A DNA stretch of 64,000 bases, taken from assembly GCA_002914845.1 (NCBI GenBank), contig JXTC01000141.1, positions 266,389 to 330,388 on the forward strand. The letters are read 5' to 3'. Below, piece after piece: positions 46,639 to 59,492 of the stretch. Position 1 is the stretch's first letter, and every line of letters starts with the position of its first letter. The notes below the pieces were generated by a model, which did not search any database, had not been told where the DNA came from, and worked only from the letters and a program-made list of their open reading frames with translations. The position numbers and the translations under genes were made by a program. The stretch is from Trema orientale. Lineage: Eukaryota; Streptophyta; Magnoliopsida; Rosales; Cannabaceae.

Positions 46639-48009
46639 ATGGACCCTAAAATTCGATTTCAGCCTTCATATGGTATGGACGAGCTTTCTTCTTTTCTTTT
46701 CCTTTTTCTTTAATTAAAAAAAGAGCTTTCTTATTTTTTATTGCTGATGGAATGGAACAAAATATTCATTTTATATAAATTATTTGCAAATAGTTTCAGT
46801 GTTATTTGAATATGGTGTTACCATTTGTCTTTTTCTTAGTCTTTTTCTAGTTTTTTGGCATTTTGTGGGTAATAAATAATGCATTTAGGTATTTGTCTTT
46901 TTGTTGACTATGTAATTAATTTTAGGTAGTTGGTTGGTTGGTTATTGAAATTAACGATTGGATTTAAATTTTTATATTGCAGAGGATCACCCTAGAAAAT
47001 TTACATTGAAGGTCCACTATGGTGGTGAGTTTGTGAGTACACATAATAGATTGGCATATACTAGAGAGAATATCTATTACATGGTTTTAAGACACATTTT
47101 AAAGGCCAAAGTATAAAGGATAAGGTAATAGGTGTTGCAAAAACTATTACTGTAGCTAGATTCAGCTATCATATGGAGGCTTGAGAAATGAGGATGAAAA
47201 TGCATTTGATTGGCTCACTGTGAAGCCTCCTTCATAATGGAGTAGATCCCATTTTAGAGATACTAACAAGTATGATATTTTGATGAACAATATTTGTAAA
47301 GCTTTTAATGGGGCGCACGCGATTCTAGCTACAAGGGAAAGGCCCATTTTGGGCCTATTAAAAAGACTCCGAACGTGGTTCATGATGAGGTGGACTCATT
47401 AAAGACAATTCATTAAAAAGTGGCATAGTGATCTTGGGCCCAAGATTTTCTCTATTATAGAGACTAATAAGTTGATAGTGGGTTTTGTATAGCCTATTGG
47501 GCTGGGCAACAAAGATATTAAGTCAATCATACTTATGGTAGCCATTTTGATGTTAACTTGGCAACAAAATCATACTCATATGCAGGAAATGGGACTTAAC
47601 TAGTATTCCATGCGAGCATGGAGTTACTACTATACTGAATAAAAGGGAAAACCCAATTGATTATGTGGACGATTGCTATATGAAAGAAGCTTAGATGAGA
47701 GCTTATGGTGAGATAATCAACCCTATAAAGCAATAAGAAGAATGGCCAAAGTCCACTATGCCACCTATGAGTCCTTTAATATATCGCATTCAACCTGGGA
47801 GGCCTAAAAAGCTTAGAAGGAAGGAGCCCGATGAAGTAATTCAAAAGAATGCACAAAAGATAAAGCGCTACCACATAATTATTTACTGCTCCAGATGTAG
47901 TGTACAAGGCCACAATACTCGAACATGCAACAAAAGGAAGGTTAATTTTACTTTTAACAACATGATATGCTATACTTGTTATTTGAAGTATTATGTGGAT
48001 AATTCATGA
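46639..48009 (+). pseudogene. MuDR-type MULE transposase (truncated, broken)
   Basis: The start MDPKIRFQPSY at 46639 lies inside the inverted repeat. A probable intron (46672 to about 46982) leads to HPRKFTLKVHYGGEF, then stops. The DDE catalytic core is deleted. Recognisable sequence resumes at about 47170 with NEDENAFDWLTVKP, WSRSHFRDTNKYDILMNNIC, KAFNGAHAILATRERPILGL and GPKIFSIIE. It continues into the SWIM-like IPCEHGVTTILNKRENPIDY, VDDCYMKEA, then QPGRPKKLRRKEPDE and the CCHC knuckle CSRCSVQGHNTRTC. This C-terminal order is that of plant MuDR transposases. Several stops are present. The copia LTR starts 77 bp after the last recognisable codon, and the gene's 3' end continues at 57650-57905. 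Confidence 0.85.
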
Positions 48010-48085
48010 AGCTTTTAATGGAGCACACACCAATTAGCATTGATGAATTTGCTAATTATATCTTTCAGAAAAGTACGCAGAGTTT

Positions 48086-49732
48086 TGTGGAAATTTTGAA
48101 AAATAATTTCGAAAAATAATTTTACCGAAAATGATTTTCGCAGTTTTGTAAACAATTCAAGAATGCAGCGAAATAGGTATTTTAAAATTTTTATTGAAAC
48201 TTTACGAAACAAAACGTAGGATTGTTGATCTAATATAAATCAAGTCATGGATCTTGGTTTAGATAAAACCTGAAAGCGCTTCATAACTATTGAACCTTCC
48301 CGTCTATTCTCTAGAGCCCGTTGAATGATTAGGTGTGTGGACACCTTCTTGATTCCCAACAAGAGATGAGCGAATTATCCGGAAGACACTCTTCCTTCTC
48401 CTTGACTGCATATCTACGACCATGGGTATCTCTCCCTCGGTGGCCATAAATGAACACGAGATTTCTCCTGCGGTAGCCTAATTCTCTCTCACTCTCTCTT
48501 TTCTCTCTGTCACACGAAAAACACAGTTACTGTGCATGTAGTAGGTGTGTAGCTTTCTTACAGAGGCTTAGCAGAACTCTTCTATTAAGTATTAGAATGA
48601 TGTAAACCCTAATGGGTTTATCTGGCTCAACTGATCATTCAATCAGTTATTGAGCTATATGTGAGCTAGATAGGGGATCTTATGGATTCAAATAGTCTAA
48701 ACTCTAATAGACCAACTACCCACAGTCATAATTAACTCTTAATTATGACTAGGCCTTGTCTATTAATATTGGGGCACTCCACTATAGGCCAAATACTGCA
48801 CTCTTAGACTATATGTCATATATTTTCTGTGAAGCTAATTAATACTTTAATTAACTTGATCCATTTAGACTATACATACCTGCAGATATATAGTGAGGTG
48901 AAATTACCGTATTACCCTTCTAGTACATATTTACCTTTGAGTTGCCATTTTTCATCTAATGGATAATAATTGACTACGGTGTTTGTAACTGCCCATATAA
49001 ACACAGTTAAATTCACAAAGTGAGTACCTGGCGCCTGGTTTTTTTATTATATAAGTCCTTGAAAAAACTGAAAGTGATATTATATGCATGATGTCCAAAT
49101 CATGAAGGGCGTTCTCGTCAATTCACAAATCTTATCTTCCAATATACCAAAGTTCGAACCATATAATTGGAACTAGTCCTTTAGTAAGTCAAAAAAATAA
49201 AACTCATGAAAGTAAGTCTGACAATCACTAGGAATAAGGTAATCTTGCAATAGTGCTAGATTAGTGAAAGATAGAATATTGAGTTACGGCATTTAACCTC
49301 AAATTCTATTTTCACTTATTCCAGTTCAATGTACTTATAACTTTCTTATAACGCACTAGTATTTCTATTCGAAGTCAGACACTTCGATGATTGGAGACTT
49401 CATCAAACCTGTTGAAATAGACAACACTACATTCTATGGCAAAATAAAGTATTCTATCTTTATTTGCAGAATGTGAACTTCTTTATTTAAACATAATGAA
49501 ATAAAGAATTTAGTCTCCCACATATGAATACTTCACATGAACAATTCTTTATTACTCATTATAGTCATAAAAACTTTTAGACGTTTGCATAATAAAAAAT
49601 GTAAACATCACATGTATATAATTGGGACATAATATGGAATTTATTAACAACAAATAGATAACACTTAAATCCAATAAACATTATTTAAAATGCCAAACAA
49701 AGAAACTGCTTTCTAGGGTATATTTCAAATAA
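48086..49732 (-). repeat. Copia 3' LTR
   Basis: Homologous over its length to 55982-57649. Its ends have decayed: TGTGGAAATTTTG instead of TGTTGGAAATTCTG, and minus-strand TATTTGAAATATACCC instead of TGTTAGAAATATGTCC. The adjacent GGCAAGTGGGAGAT (minus, 49747-49734) is the polypurine tract. Confidence 0.85.
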
Positions 49733-49734
49733 TC

Positions 49735-51700
49735 TCCCACTTGCCCTTTAAAGCAGATATAATATATTACGCAGTCCAATTCCTTCTAAGTGATCCTCAA
49801 ATACTTTGATTGCTAAAGATTTAGTAAACAGATCAGTAAGGTTTTCTACAAAGGCTATCTTACTCATTATAACATTTCCCTATACGGGTTAACACATAAC
49901 AAAAAGTTGATCCTCTAGAGTATATTTTCAGATCAAGCATCCGAATTAATATATCTTATATAAGTCAGATCTTTCTCAAGAATAGACAAGCATATAGTTC
50001 CTATTTCTCTGAAGATACTTAAGGATACACTTGACTATAACTTTATGTTCAGGTTCTGGATTGGATTAATAACAACTTACTATTCTAACAATATAATAAA
50101 TATCATGCTATTGTGCTAACCAAATTCTTATTGATAATTGTCATCCTATATCATTCCCAATGATTAGTATATCATCAATATATATAAACCAGAAAAATCA
50201 TTTTGGTGCTTTGAATCTTTTATAGATACAAGATTCGTCTATGTATCGATCAAATCGATAAATTCTAGAGAAATACTTAAGTCTATAAATTAGATTTCTA
50301 ATATTTCACAAACTTTGCTTTCTTATCCCTTTTCAATGAATCCCTCTGGTTGTACCTTTTAGATACAGCTGTCAAGATTGCCATTCATGAAAGCTATCTT
50401 GACGCCCATTTGCTATATCTTATAATCAAGAGATACGACTATAGAAAAGAGTATATCAATAGACTTGATCATAACAGCACAATAGACATTCTTTCTGTAT
50501 ATAATTATTTTTCAACTAACTTGTCTTGAAAGTCTTTACTTTTCCATCTACTCCTCTTTTTCTCTTATAGACTAATTTACACCTAAAAAATTTTAACCCT
50601 CCAAGTAGATCTATAAGATCCCAGATTTTGTTAGAGTACATAGACTCTAATGTGGATTCTATTGTATTTTGCCAGAGATCTATACCAACATTATTTATTG
50701 TCTCTTTGTAGATAAAGTAATCAGATTCTAGGTTATAGGACTCTCCTATTCTCAAATATCTACTGGATTATTTCACAATCCTCCCACTATAATGAGAGTT
50801 CGATATATGTTGATTTTCCAGTGATTTATCCTTCCTAAGTACTTACTCTATTCTATCTTTTATAGATAGGCTGATTACATCATCAATTAATTCCTCAAGA
50901 AATAACTTACTTTGAGGTTAAATACTTCATATAGTTTTATCCCAAGTAAGAGACATTTGTTCTAACAAATATTTTTTTACTTCAGTACTATAGAAGTAAC
51001 ACCCTTTTATTTCTTTTTGGTTCCTTATAAACAGATACAATTCAGATTGTTATTCTAACTTGGTCATTTTCTCTTTTAGCACGTATGCTGGACAGCCATA
51101 AATATAGATATAACATAAACTAGATTTATGTCCTTTCCATACTTCAAAATGGTGTCTTAGGTATTGACTTAGATGGAACTGTGCTAGTAGGCATATCACC
51201 GTCTCCAAGACGTATCCCAAAAGACTTTTTAATAATGAACAATTGAACAACAACTTATTCAAAGCCAAAAGTTTTCATGATCTGTGAGATATTCCTAAGA
51301 ATTCTCTATAGAGGTATTCAACACTTTGATCCAATCGATTAGTCTTTGTACTTTTTCTAATTGCTTTTTGGTTTCTGCTTTCATTCTTTGAACTTTTCAA
51401 AAGAATTCAATTAGCAGTAACATTAGGAAAATATAATAAAATTTTGAATAATCATTCATAATGATATATTCAAAACCTCGTTGGGCTTGATTGCTCAAGG
51501 GCCTGCAGACAATCAATATGTACTATTTTTAAATATTCTTGTACTCTTAGGTCTTTTCTAATAAAGGAATTTTTAGTCATTTTACCTTCCAGATAGGATT
51601 CGCAGATTAGTGAATGTATGGCTTCTAACAAGTTTAGATGCCTATCCTTAATCAATCTTTGGATCATATTTAGGTTAATATAACCGAAGTACAAATATGT
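49735..51700 (-). pseudogene. Copia pol remnants: pre-integrase, integrase, RT
   Basis: In minus-strand order: GYINLNMIQRLIKDRHLNLL, CESYLEGKMTK (GAG_PRE_INTEGRS with its zinc-binding CxxC region, 51690-51470); YGCPAYVLKEKMTKLE (integrase C-terminal region, 51110-51050); NTIESTLESMYSNKIWDLID, CKLVYKRKRGVDGKVKTFK (start of RVT_2, 50660-50520). Further on come translated traces of MGVKIAFMNGNL (50410-50380) and YIDDILIIGND (50185-50150), the two active-site boxes. Last is DLFTKSLAIKVFEDHLEGIG (49835-49775), the pol tail. The integrase catalytic core and most of RNase H are missing, and stops are frequent. Confidence 0.85.
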
Positions 51701-53480
51701 TTTATTCTTAGTACTTACTCACTTATGATTAGATTTATCATGTTCAATCTCATCATTATTAGTATCATACAATGAGAATAATATAGGCTAAAAAAAATGT
51801 CTTTTTATGTAATTAAGAATATTATTCTTTTACATGGAAACTTTGTCGTTAAGACAAACAGAATAATATCGTTTCATCAAATATGAAATAAAAATCAAAT
51901 TTCTCTTAAATACTTGACCATTTTTAATGTCCTAATTCATAAATTCATCAAATATGAATTTAAATATTTCTCATTTTATGTACTGACACTATAGCCATTG
52001 TAGTCCTTACTCTTAGTGAACTTGCCTTCACTAAACCCTTTGGTTTCCATAGAATCCTTTGTAATAGACATGCAAACGTGGTTAATGATTCTTGAATCCT
52101 ATCCAAGATTCATTAAGTCATCCACTAATATAAGTTTATGAATAATAAATTGTTATTACCTTCCAATCAAGTATTGTATAGGTATCCCTAACAATTTTCT
52201 TTCAATATTCTTTAGTGCTGTATAGGAAACATTTTCCTTTTAGCTAGAGATTAGAAAATTTATCTTTAGCTACTTTAGCTTGGTGAAGATATTCATTAGG
52301 TATTTCATTAAGATTTAGCATAATATTATAGTGGTTTGAATTCTTTGAATTTCATATAGTAATATATTGGATATCATATGTCAACATGTATCAATGAATT
52401 ATCTAGGAATTCTCCCACCACATATATACTGTATTTTTCTTCACTAGTTTAATCAATGAATATGGACGAACAAATAAGAGTAAAAACTCAATAACATATC
52501 AGCCATAAGCACTAACTCTAGGTTATATTAATTCAGACAACATAGTTTAACTATACAAGTTATGTGTGTGTAAGTACAGTGGGTAAAGGAATTAAGGACA
52601 TATCTACTTGAATGAAAATAAATTATCTATATAATAGCAAAATTCATGTAACAAATATTTTAAATAATTAACATAATGTAAAGTAAAATATACAATATGC
52701 AAGTGAAGTATCCCTAGGACTATCACTAATATTCATGGTAATTCAATTTTCTATTAATTATAAGCCTCCTACGGGAAGTCATGCAATTAACAAATCAAAT
52801 TGAAATAATTTCATTTAGACAAATATCTCATATCCCATATTTCTAACTACCATTTAATTTAGTCCTCTACTTTACTAATAAGAACTCCTACGGGAGGATA
52901 TCAGTATTTCGAGTTGAGTGTGTAACCACTATTTCAGTAATTCAACTTTCTATATAAGACAGTTTCCTACGAGTGATTAGTCTCATATAGGCCACCTAAT
53001 ACTTTATCCTAAGAAATTCATTTCCAGTACTACCCGGATGAAAAACCCTCCTACGGGAGCTCAACAAAATTCTGAGGCGAGGCTCATCCTAGTATATAAT
53101 GAACTAATAATGGAGACCGTAGATATCTCATACCTTCTCACACTCAATATTTTATAATTAATGATTTAATAATTTTACCCAGTTATCTAACTTACTTAGT
53201 AACCTAAAATCAATTATGTAAGCATGTTCATATTTTGCATGTGAGTAGCTCTACTATCCTATATGACATGTTACTAAGATCATGTAATTAAATACTCTAT
53301 ATAGAATATGTTGTATAATCAAGTATTGAGAGAATTTAATAAAATAGAAAAGTTAATGATTATCAATCATTCTAGCATTTATTATTATTTAATAATTGAA
53401 CAGTCTTTTCACAAAAGATATTATTAAATAATAACTGTGAGAGATAATATTCAAGTCTAAATAATTAAGATTTTTACAAA
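51701..53480 (-). other. Copia internal region without recognisable genes
   Basis: Where gag and protease should be, only AT-rich sequence with stops is seen. CTACGGGAnnnnAT-type words recur three times (52770, 52890 and 53054). Confidence 0.5.
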
Positions 53481-55080
53481 ATCTAATTTACTTAATTAAA
53501 AAATTTAATCTAAATTAAATCTCCTTGAATATTTCAAAATTCGAATTCAGCTTTTAAATTTAAATTTTGAATTATAAATTTAATTAACTCATAATTAAAA
53601 TATCTTCCACTGATTGGATTTTCAAAATTTAAAATTATCTCATAATTTCAAATTGTTATTTTAATATCATTAAAATAAAATGTAAACTTTCTATTTAAAT
53701 TTAAATTGGATAATGTAAATATTTACTAATTAAAATCTTCACAAGATTTAATTTAGATATGTAGATGATTTAATCAAATTAAATCTCTACAAATATCTAT
53801 TGATTTGAATTTAACTTTTAAATTTCAAATCTCAAATTAATTATTATATAATTAATATTGATTGTCTAAAAGATTTAATCACATTAATCTGTTAGATTAT
53901 TTCCAGATTTAAATTCAACATTTGAATTTCAAATCTTTAAATTAATTATTAGATAACTGATATAGATAATCTTTTGAAAATTTAATCTTATTAAATTTTC
54001 TAGATTATCTCTTGATTTAAATTCAATATTTGAATTTCAAATAATAATTTAATTATTGAATAATTAATATAGATAATATTTTGAAAATGTAATCTTATTA
54101 AATCTTCTAGATTATCTCTTGATTTAAATTCAACATTTGAATTTCAAATCATAAATTAATTATCAAATAATTAATATAGTAATATTATCCAATCACATAA
54201 ATTTAAATTTAGATTTATCTCTTAATATCTAATCATCATTTTAATCACATTAAAAATAAATAGAAAGTTCAAAATTTAGCCAAATCTGAAATTATCTTAT
54301 GATTTCCAATTATCCACTTAAATCTCATTAAAGTAAACTACCAACTTTAAATTCAAATTCAAATAGATTTGGAAAGATAAAATATTCTTTCTAATTTTAA
54401 TTTGAAAACTTCATAAGTTTCAAATTTAAATAGTAGTTTAATTATTTAAATCTCTTAGAATATCTTTAAATTTGAATTCAAAACAAATTCAAATTCAAAT
54501 TAACAACTAATTATCACATAAATAGTTTAGGAAATTTCTAACCAAAATTTGCATTTGAAAAGTTTAAATATTATCACATAATATCTAATTAATAATCTCC
54601 TATTTATTTAAATTAATTATCTCATATTTAATTTAAATAATCATTATCTATTAATGATACTGACAAGATTTGATTTCCTTAAATAATGAGACCTTATCTG
54701 TATTTAAATTTAAAATCAAATTTATTTAAATATGTGATCCTGATCATACTTAAATAGTCATTTAAATTTCCTTGAATCAAGTGATCTTATCCTTGATTTG
54801 AATTTATTTAAATTGAGGATCTTATCCTTAATTTAAATCTTCTCATAAACTAACGATCTTATCCTTAACTTAAATTCATTTAAATTGAGATCTTATCCTT
54901 AATTTAAATTCAAATATTTAAATTTCAAAATTAGAGAATATAGGATTTTCATATAGAATCTTATCCTATCAGATTAGTTATCAAATTTAAATTTCAAAAT
55001 TCAGATAAGGTAACTAATTCAAATTTCCTAAATTATCTCTAAATCTAAATTCAAATAAGGAAATTTTAAAATCAGAAATT
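53480..55080. repeat. Extremely AT-rich simple/tandem region in copia
   Basis: Built of AAATTTAAATTC/GAATTTCAAAT words. A ~107-bp period is visible at 53906, 54014 and 54121 (GATTTAAATTCAAnATTTGA). A ~50-bp period is visible at 54780-54905 (GATCTTATCCTTAATTTAAA). Non-coding. Confidence 0.8.
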
Positions 55081-55089
55081 ATCCAAAAT

Positions 55090-55560
55090 AGATAATCTGG
55101 CGTCAACGGCATCAGAATGCCGATCGGAATGCTAGAACAGGACGGGATGGGATCCACCGGGAAATCTACGACCTCAGCGCACCACATGGCCATGCACGGG
55201 ACAAATCATGTGCGTCCACGTGCTCGTGAAGTGCCCGTGCAGCCACCATGCAAGATGACACCCATGCAGCTCACCGAAGTGGGGCGAAGCCCGCACGGTC
55301 ACAGGAGCAGGGCAATGCCCGCGTGGCCACGGGAGCAGTGCAATGCCCATACGGATACAGAAGCAGGATGGCGATTGCGTTGAGTTTCGCTTCGATCAAA
55401 TCGGCGCATATGCTGCCAAAGCACATCTTATGTGCTTAAAAGTAAAGCACATCTAATGTGTGCACTACCATTAGTGGCCATGCACAAGACCATAATGGTC
55501 TTGCATGCGTGGTCATATGGGTCTTGCGTTGGCAAGACCTAACGCGTATATGTCTAGGGT
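55090..55560 (-). other. GC-rich segment of the copia leader
   Basis: An abrupt composition change from AT-only sequence to GC-rich DNA with repeated GCAATGCCC / GGAGCAG / CACGTGC words, then paired AAAGCACATCTtATGTGC and GACCATAATGGTC palindromes. Two overlapping plus frames (55117-55383 and 55248-55439) are antisense to the element and low-complexity; I do not call them genes. Confidence 0.55.
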
Positions 55561-55969
55561 ATCTAATATCCTAGCCACCAAACTCGATTCTCTTTTTTTT
55601 TTTTTTTTTTTTTGAAAAATCTAAAATTTTATTGAAAAAAAAATTTCTCAAAAATTACAACACAATTAAAGATCAAACGACTTTCTATGTATAGTTTTAT
55701 CAAGAATATAAAACATAAACACATAGAAAATCAAGAACATGCTAGAATCATAATAAAAAACGAAAAATACATGACTATAAACTCATAGTAACATCTAATT
55801 GATTATCATTTAAACTCATTAAATCAATCAATTATTATACATAATAGAGCATACTCATAAACATAAACAAGACCAAACATAACCACAGAGATCATCATAG
55901 AAATCAAAAATCATCAAACGAAAGAGAATTAACATGAACAAGATATGCTAGATCATCGAAAATCTTTGC

Positions 55970-55981
55970 TCTGATACCAAT
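55970..55981 (-). promoter_or_regulatory. Copia primer-binding site
   Basis: Minus-strand TGGTATCAGAGC, starting about two bases inside the 5' LTR, is complementary to the 3' end of plant initiator tRNA-Met, the standard primer for copia elements. Confidence 0.9.
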
Positions 55982-57649
55982 TGTTGGAAATTCTGAAAAA
56001 TAATTTCGAAAGACAATTTTACTGAAAATGATTTCTACAGTTTTGTAAATAATTCAATAACACAGCGGAATAGGTATTTTAAAATTTTTCTTGAAACTTT
56101 ACAAAATAAAACATAGGATCATTGATCTAACATAAATCAATTCATAGATCTTGATTTAGATAAAACCTGAAAGCGCTTCATAACCATTGAGCCTTTCCTT
56201 CTATTCTCTGGAGCATGTTGAATGATCCGGTGTGTGGGCACCTTCTTGATTCCCAATGAGAGATGAATAGATGATCCAGAAGACGTTCTTCTTTCTCCTT
56301 GATTACACGTCTATGACCATGGGTATCTCTCCCTCAGTGGTCATGAACGAACATGGGATTTCTCCCGTAGCAGCTCGATTCTCTCTCATTCTCTCTTTTC
56401 TCTCTATCACACGAAAAAGCACAGTTACTATACATATAGTAGGCATGTAGCTTTCTTATAGAGGCTTAGGAGAACTTTTCTTTTAAGTATTAGAGTGATG
56501 TAAACCCTAATGGATTCATTGGGCTTAACTGACCATTCAATTAGTTATTGGGCTATATGTGAGCTAGACATGGGACCTCATGGATCCAAATAATCTAAGC
56601 TCCAATGGGCTAATTACCCACAGTCATAATTAACTCTTAATTATAACTCGCTTTGTCTATTAATACTGGGGCACTCCACTATAGGCCCAATATTGCACTC
56701 TTAGACTATATGTCATATATTTTTTGTAAAGCTAATTAATACTTTAATTAACTTAATCCATTTAGCATATACTATACCTGCAGATATACCCCCGATGCAA
56801 TGTCGTGCTAGTTAGGTGAAATCACCCTATTACCTCTCTAGTACATATTTACCTTTGAGTCGTCATTTTTTATCTAATGGATAATAATTGGCTACAGTAT
56901 TTGTAACTGCCCATATAAACACAGTCAAATTCATAAAGTGAATACTTGGCGTCTGGTTTTTTATTATCCAAGTCCTTGAAAAAAACTTAAAGTGACATTA
57001 TATGCATAGTGTCCAAATCATGAAGGGCGTTCTCGTCAATTCACAAATCTTATCTTTCAAGATACCGGAGTTCGAACTATATAATCGGAACTAGTTCTTT
57101 AGTAAGTTAAAAAGATAAAACTCGTGAAAGCAAGTCTGATAATCACTAGGACTAAAGTAATCTTGCAATAGTGCTAGATTAGTGAAAGATAAAATATTGA
57201 GTTATGGCACTTAACCTCAAATTCTATTTTTACTTGGTCCAGTTCAATGCACTTATACCTTTCTTATAATACACTAGTGTTTCTATCCGAAGTCAGACAC
57301 TTCGATGATTGGAGACTTCATCAATCCCTTTAAAATAGACAATACTACATTTTATAGCAAAATAAAGTATTCCATCTTTATTTACAGAATGTGAACTCTT
57401 TATTTAGACATAATGAAATAAAGAATTTAGTCTCCCACATGTGATTACTTCACACGAACAATTCTTTATTACTCATTATTAGTCATGGAAACTTTTAGAC
57501 GTTTACATAATTGAAAGCATAAACATCACATGTATATAATTAGGACATAATATGAAATTTATTAACAACAAATAGATAACCCTTAAATCCAATAAACATT
57601 ATTTAAAATGCCAAACAAAGAAACTGCTTTCTAGGACATATTTCTAACA
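55982..57649 (-). repeat. Copia 5' LTR
   Basis: On minus it begins TGTTAGAAATATGTCCTAG and ends AGAATTTCCAACA; 1668 bp, intact TG...CA ends. Shares long blocks with 48086-49732, for example GAGCCTTTCC..CTATTCTCTGGAGC against GAACCTTCCC..CTATTCTCTAGAGC. Confidence 0.9.
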
Positions 57650-58399
57650 AGGTTATCTGAATGTTCTACATCTCAGTTTCATTCCACTAGTGACTAACTT
57701 TCGACCCAACAATCAACACTTACTTAAGGGAGTATAGTAAGTGCATCACCTAGCAATATTCTTTTATGTTTTATTATTAAAACAAAACTAATTGGATAAA
57801 TAATCCTTGGTTCTGCAGGTTGGAACTTCATCTGGAACGAAGGATTGAGAGCATGTCAAAGAATCTGAATTTGCTGCTTTCTGATCATGTGTTAATCTAC
57901 TAGGATTAAAATAGTTTTGTGATTCTAAGGCATTTTGATTTGTAATGGTTGTTTCTATGGAACCATTTTTTTCTTAACAGGTTGTTTCATATTTCCACTT
58001 GCCATTTTGAATTGCAATGGTCTAGTTCTATAGAACCATTTTATCTTAGACATGTTGTTTAACACTCGCTCATAGGGAATTTTGTGTTGTATTGGTCTAT
58101 GAACCAATTTGATCATGACTTCAATGATGTTTTGTTAATTTATGTTTTGTATCAAAATATTCTTATTAATGTTTTTTCAATAATTAAATAATGCTTGATA
58201 TAATCTATAATATATCCAATTACCCAAAAAAAATACAAATTGACATTGGTGAATTTTAATAGCAATAAAACAAGTACAAAAACATCGAAGGTCATGGATT
58301 TAACTAGACACAAATATTAAATAAAAAACAATAAAATTAGTACTAAAGAAAATCTAACTATAATTAATAACCATGTCCTTTCTTTCTTTCTTTGATCCT
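57650..58399 (+). other. MULE sequence right of the copia insertion
   Basis: 57830-57905 keeps a trace of the transposase C-terminus (VGTSSGTKD-like). 57940-58125 has repeated TGGTnTnnTnTAnGAACCATTTT words. The rest is AT-rich. Confidence 0.5.
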
Positions 58400-59160
58400 A
58401 TAAGGACTTGATATTTTCCTTATATATATATATTTTTTCTTTCAACATTTTGTTACTTTCATAAAGTTTTTCAATTTTTGACTTTATCTTCTCATTCTCT
58501 TCCTCTATTTGGTTCATCTTCTTCAACAATCCAAGTATAACTTTGCTGGAACGAGCACAAATAAGAGGGTCATACCAATTGAAGAAGTCACACCATCTAA
58601 CTCATTCTTTCTACACTACAAAATGAAAAAAAAAAAAAAAGAAACAAGGAGATCTTCATCCTCATGAAAATCCGGTCCATAAATAAATAAAAACTAAATA
58701 ATCAAAAACAAATATCAAAACTTACACTTTACCCTATAATTTCTACAATCCTAGAATCGACGACTTGGGTTTTTCTCGTTCCACAAGGTTCGCAGTTGGG
58801 AATTAAATCATAATTACATTGAACATTTGTGAATGTTGGCTTTTAGAATAACTTGAGCTTACTTCACAAATGGTCTCTTCAAAATCACAATCCTGATCAA
58901 CTACCTAAACTAAATGTATAGTCAACAAAAAGACAAATACCTACATGTATTATTTATTACACACAAAATGACAGCAACTAGAAAATAGACAAATACAAAT
59001 GCTCACACTATTTTCAAACAACACTCAAGTTATTTGCGTATAATTTATACAAAAGCAATATTGTCCAATCCTCATCAGGAACAGAAATAAGATAGCTTGT
59101 TTGTCCATACCATATGAAGGCTGACATCAAATCTTGGGGTCTGTACTTGACTTTCATTCT
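58400..59160 (-). pseudogene. GRF-type zinc-finger gene carried by the MULE (remnant)
   Basis: Minus-strand translation near 58605-58440 reads CDFFNWYDPLICARSSKVIL, GLLKKMNQIEEENEKIKSKI, EKLYESNKML. This is the end of a GRF zinc finger (C.FF.W.DP..CARS) followed by a coiled coil, a common pattern in small plant GRF proteins. Upstream at 58800-58760 a frame with CEPCGTRKTQVVDSR may be its first exon. Further up the sequence enters the inverted repeat. The gene converges on the transposase from the opposite end of the MULE. Spacing and stops suggest it is decayed; splice sites were not resolved. Confidence 0.5.
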
Positions 59161-59259
59161 TCATTTTTGCAAAGAAAGATTACTTTGATTCTGTTGGGTG
59201 AGACATTCATCAGTTGTAACTTTTTTTTCAATAACCAGCAGTTGAGACTCGTATAAAAA

Positions 59260-59483
59260 GATAAATTTTTAACCCTAAAAAATGAACTGACCATTCCACC
59301 CTTTATTTACTCATCATGTGTTGAACATGTGACCAAGTTTCATTTGAAAATTAATAGAAGTTTAATTTTGGACTATTTTTTAAACATATTTAAAGTTCAG
59401 GGACCGTTAATATGTAAGTTTGAAATTTAGAAGGCAAGTTGGTCCTTAGGAAATAGTTCAGGGGGCATTACTGTTAATAACCC
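59260..59483 (-). repeat. MULE right terminal inverted repeat
   Basis: Reverse complement of 46263-46490. Outer end GGGTTATTAACAGTAATGCC on the minus strand. Pairing extends weakly inward to about 59100, where TTCATATGGTATGGAC matches 46664-46681. Confidence 0.9.
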
Positions 59484-59492
59484 TAATATTTA

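Larger units (their letters stand above)
48086..57649 (-). mobile_element. Ty1/copia LTR retrotransposon (nested in MULE)
   Basis: Both LTRs, a tRNA-iMet primer-binding site, a polypurine tract and pol remnants are present in minus-strand order. Flanks AGTTT (48081-48085) and AGGTT (57650-57654) form a 4-of-5 TSD. At 9.56 kb it is long because some 4 kb between the primer-binding site and pol is non-coding AT-rich sequence; no gag or protease could be recognised. LTRs differ by many substitutions, so the insertion is not recent. Confidence 0.9.
46263..59483 (+). mobile_element. MULE (Mutator-like) DNA transposon with nested copia
   Basis: Long terminal inverted repeats match over about 230 bp (46263-46490 and 59260-59483) and, with indels, to about 400 bp, up to the transposase start. 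They are flanked by TAATACTTA (46254-46262) and TAATATTTA (59484-59492), a 9-bp TSD with one mismatch. Without the 9.56-kb copia insert the MULE is about 3.66 kb. It holds a truncated MuDR-type transposase on plus and a GRF-zinc-finger remnant on minus near the right end. Not capable of autonomous movement. Confidence 0.9.

Noticed and set aside
55117-55439. Two plus frames in the GC-rich segment
   Set aside because: Antisense to the copia element and made of repeated GCAATGCCC/GGAGCAG words; no family resemblance.
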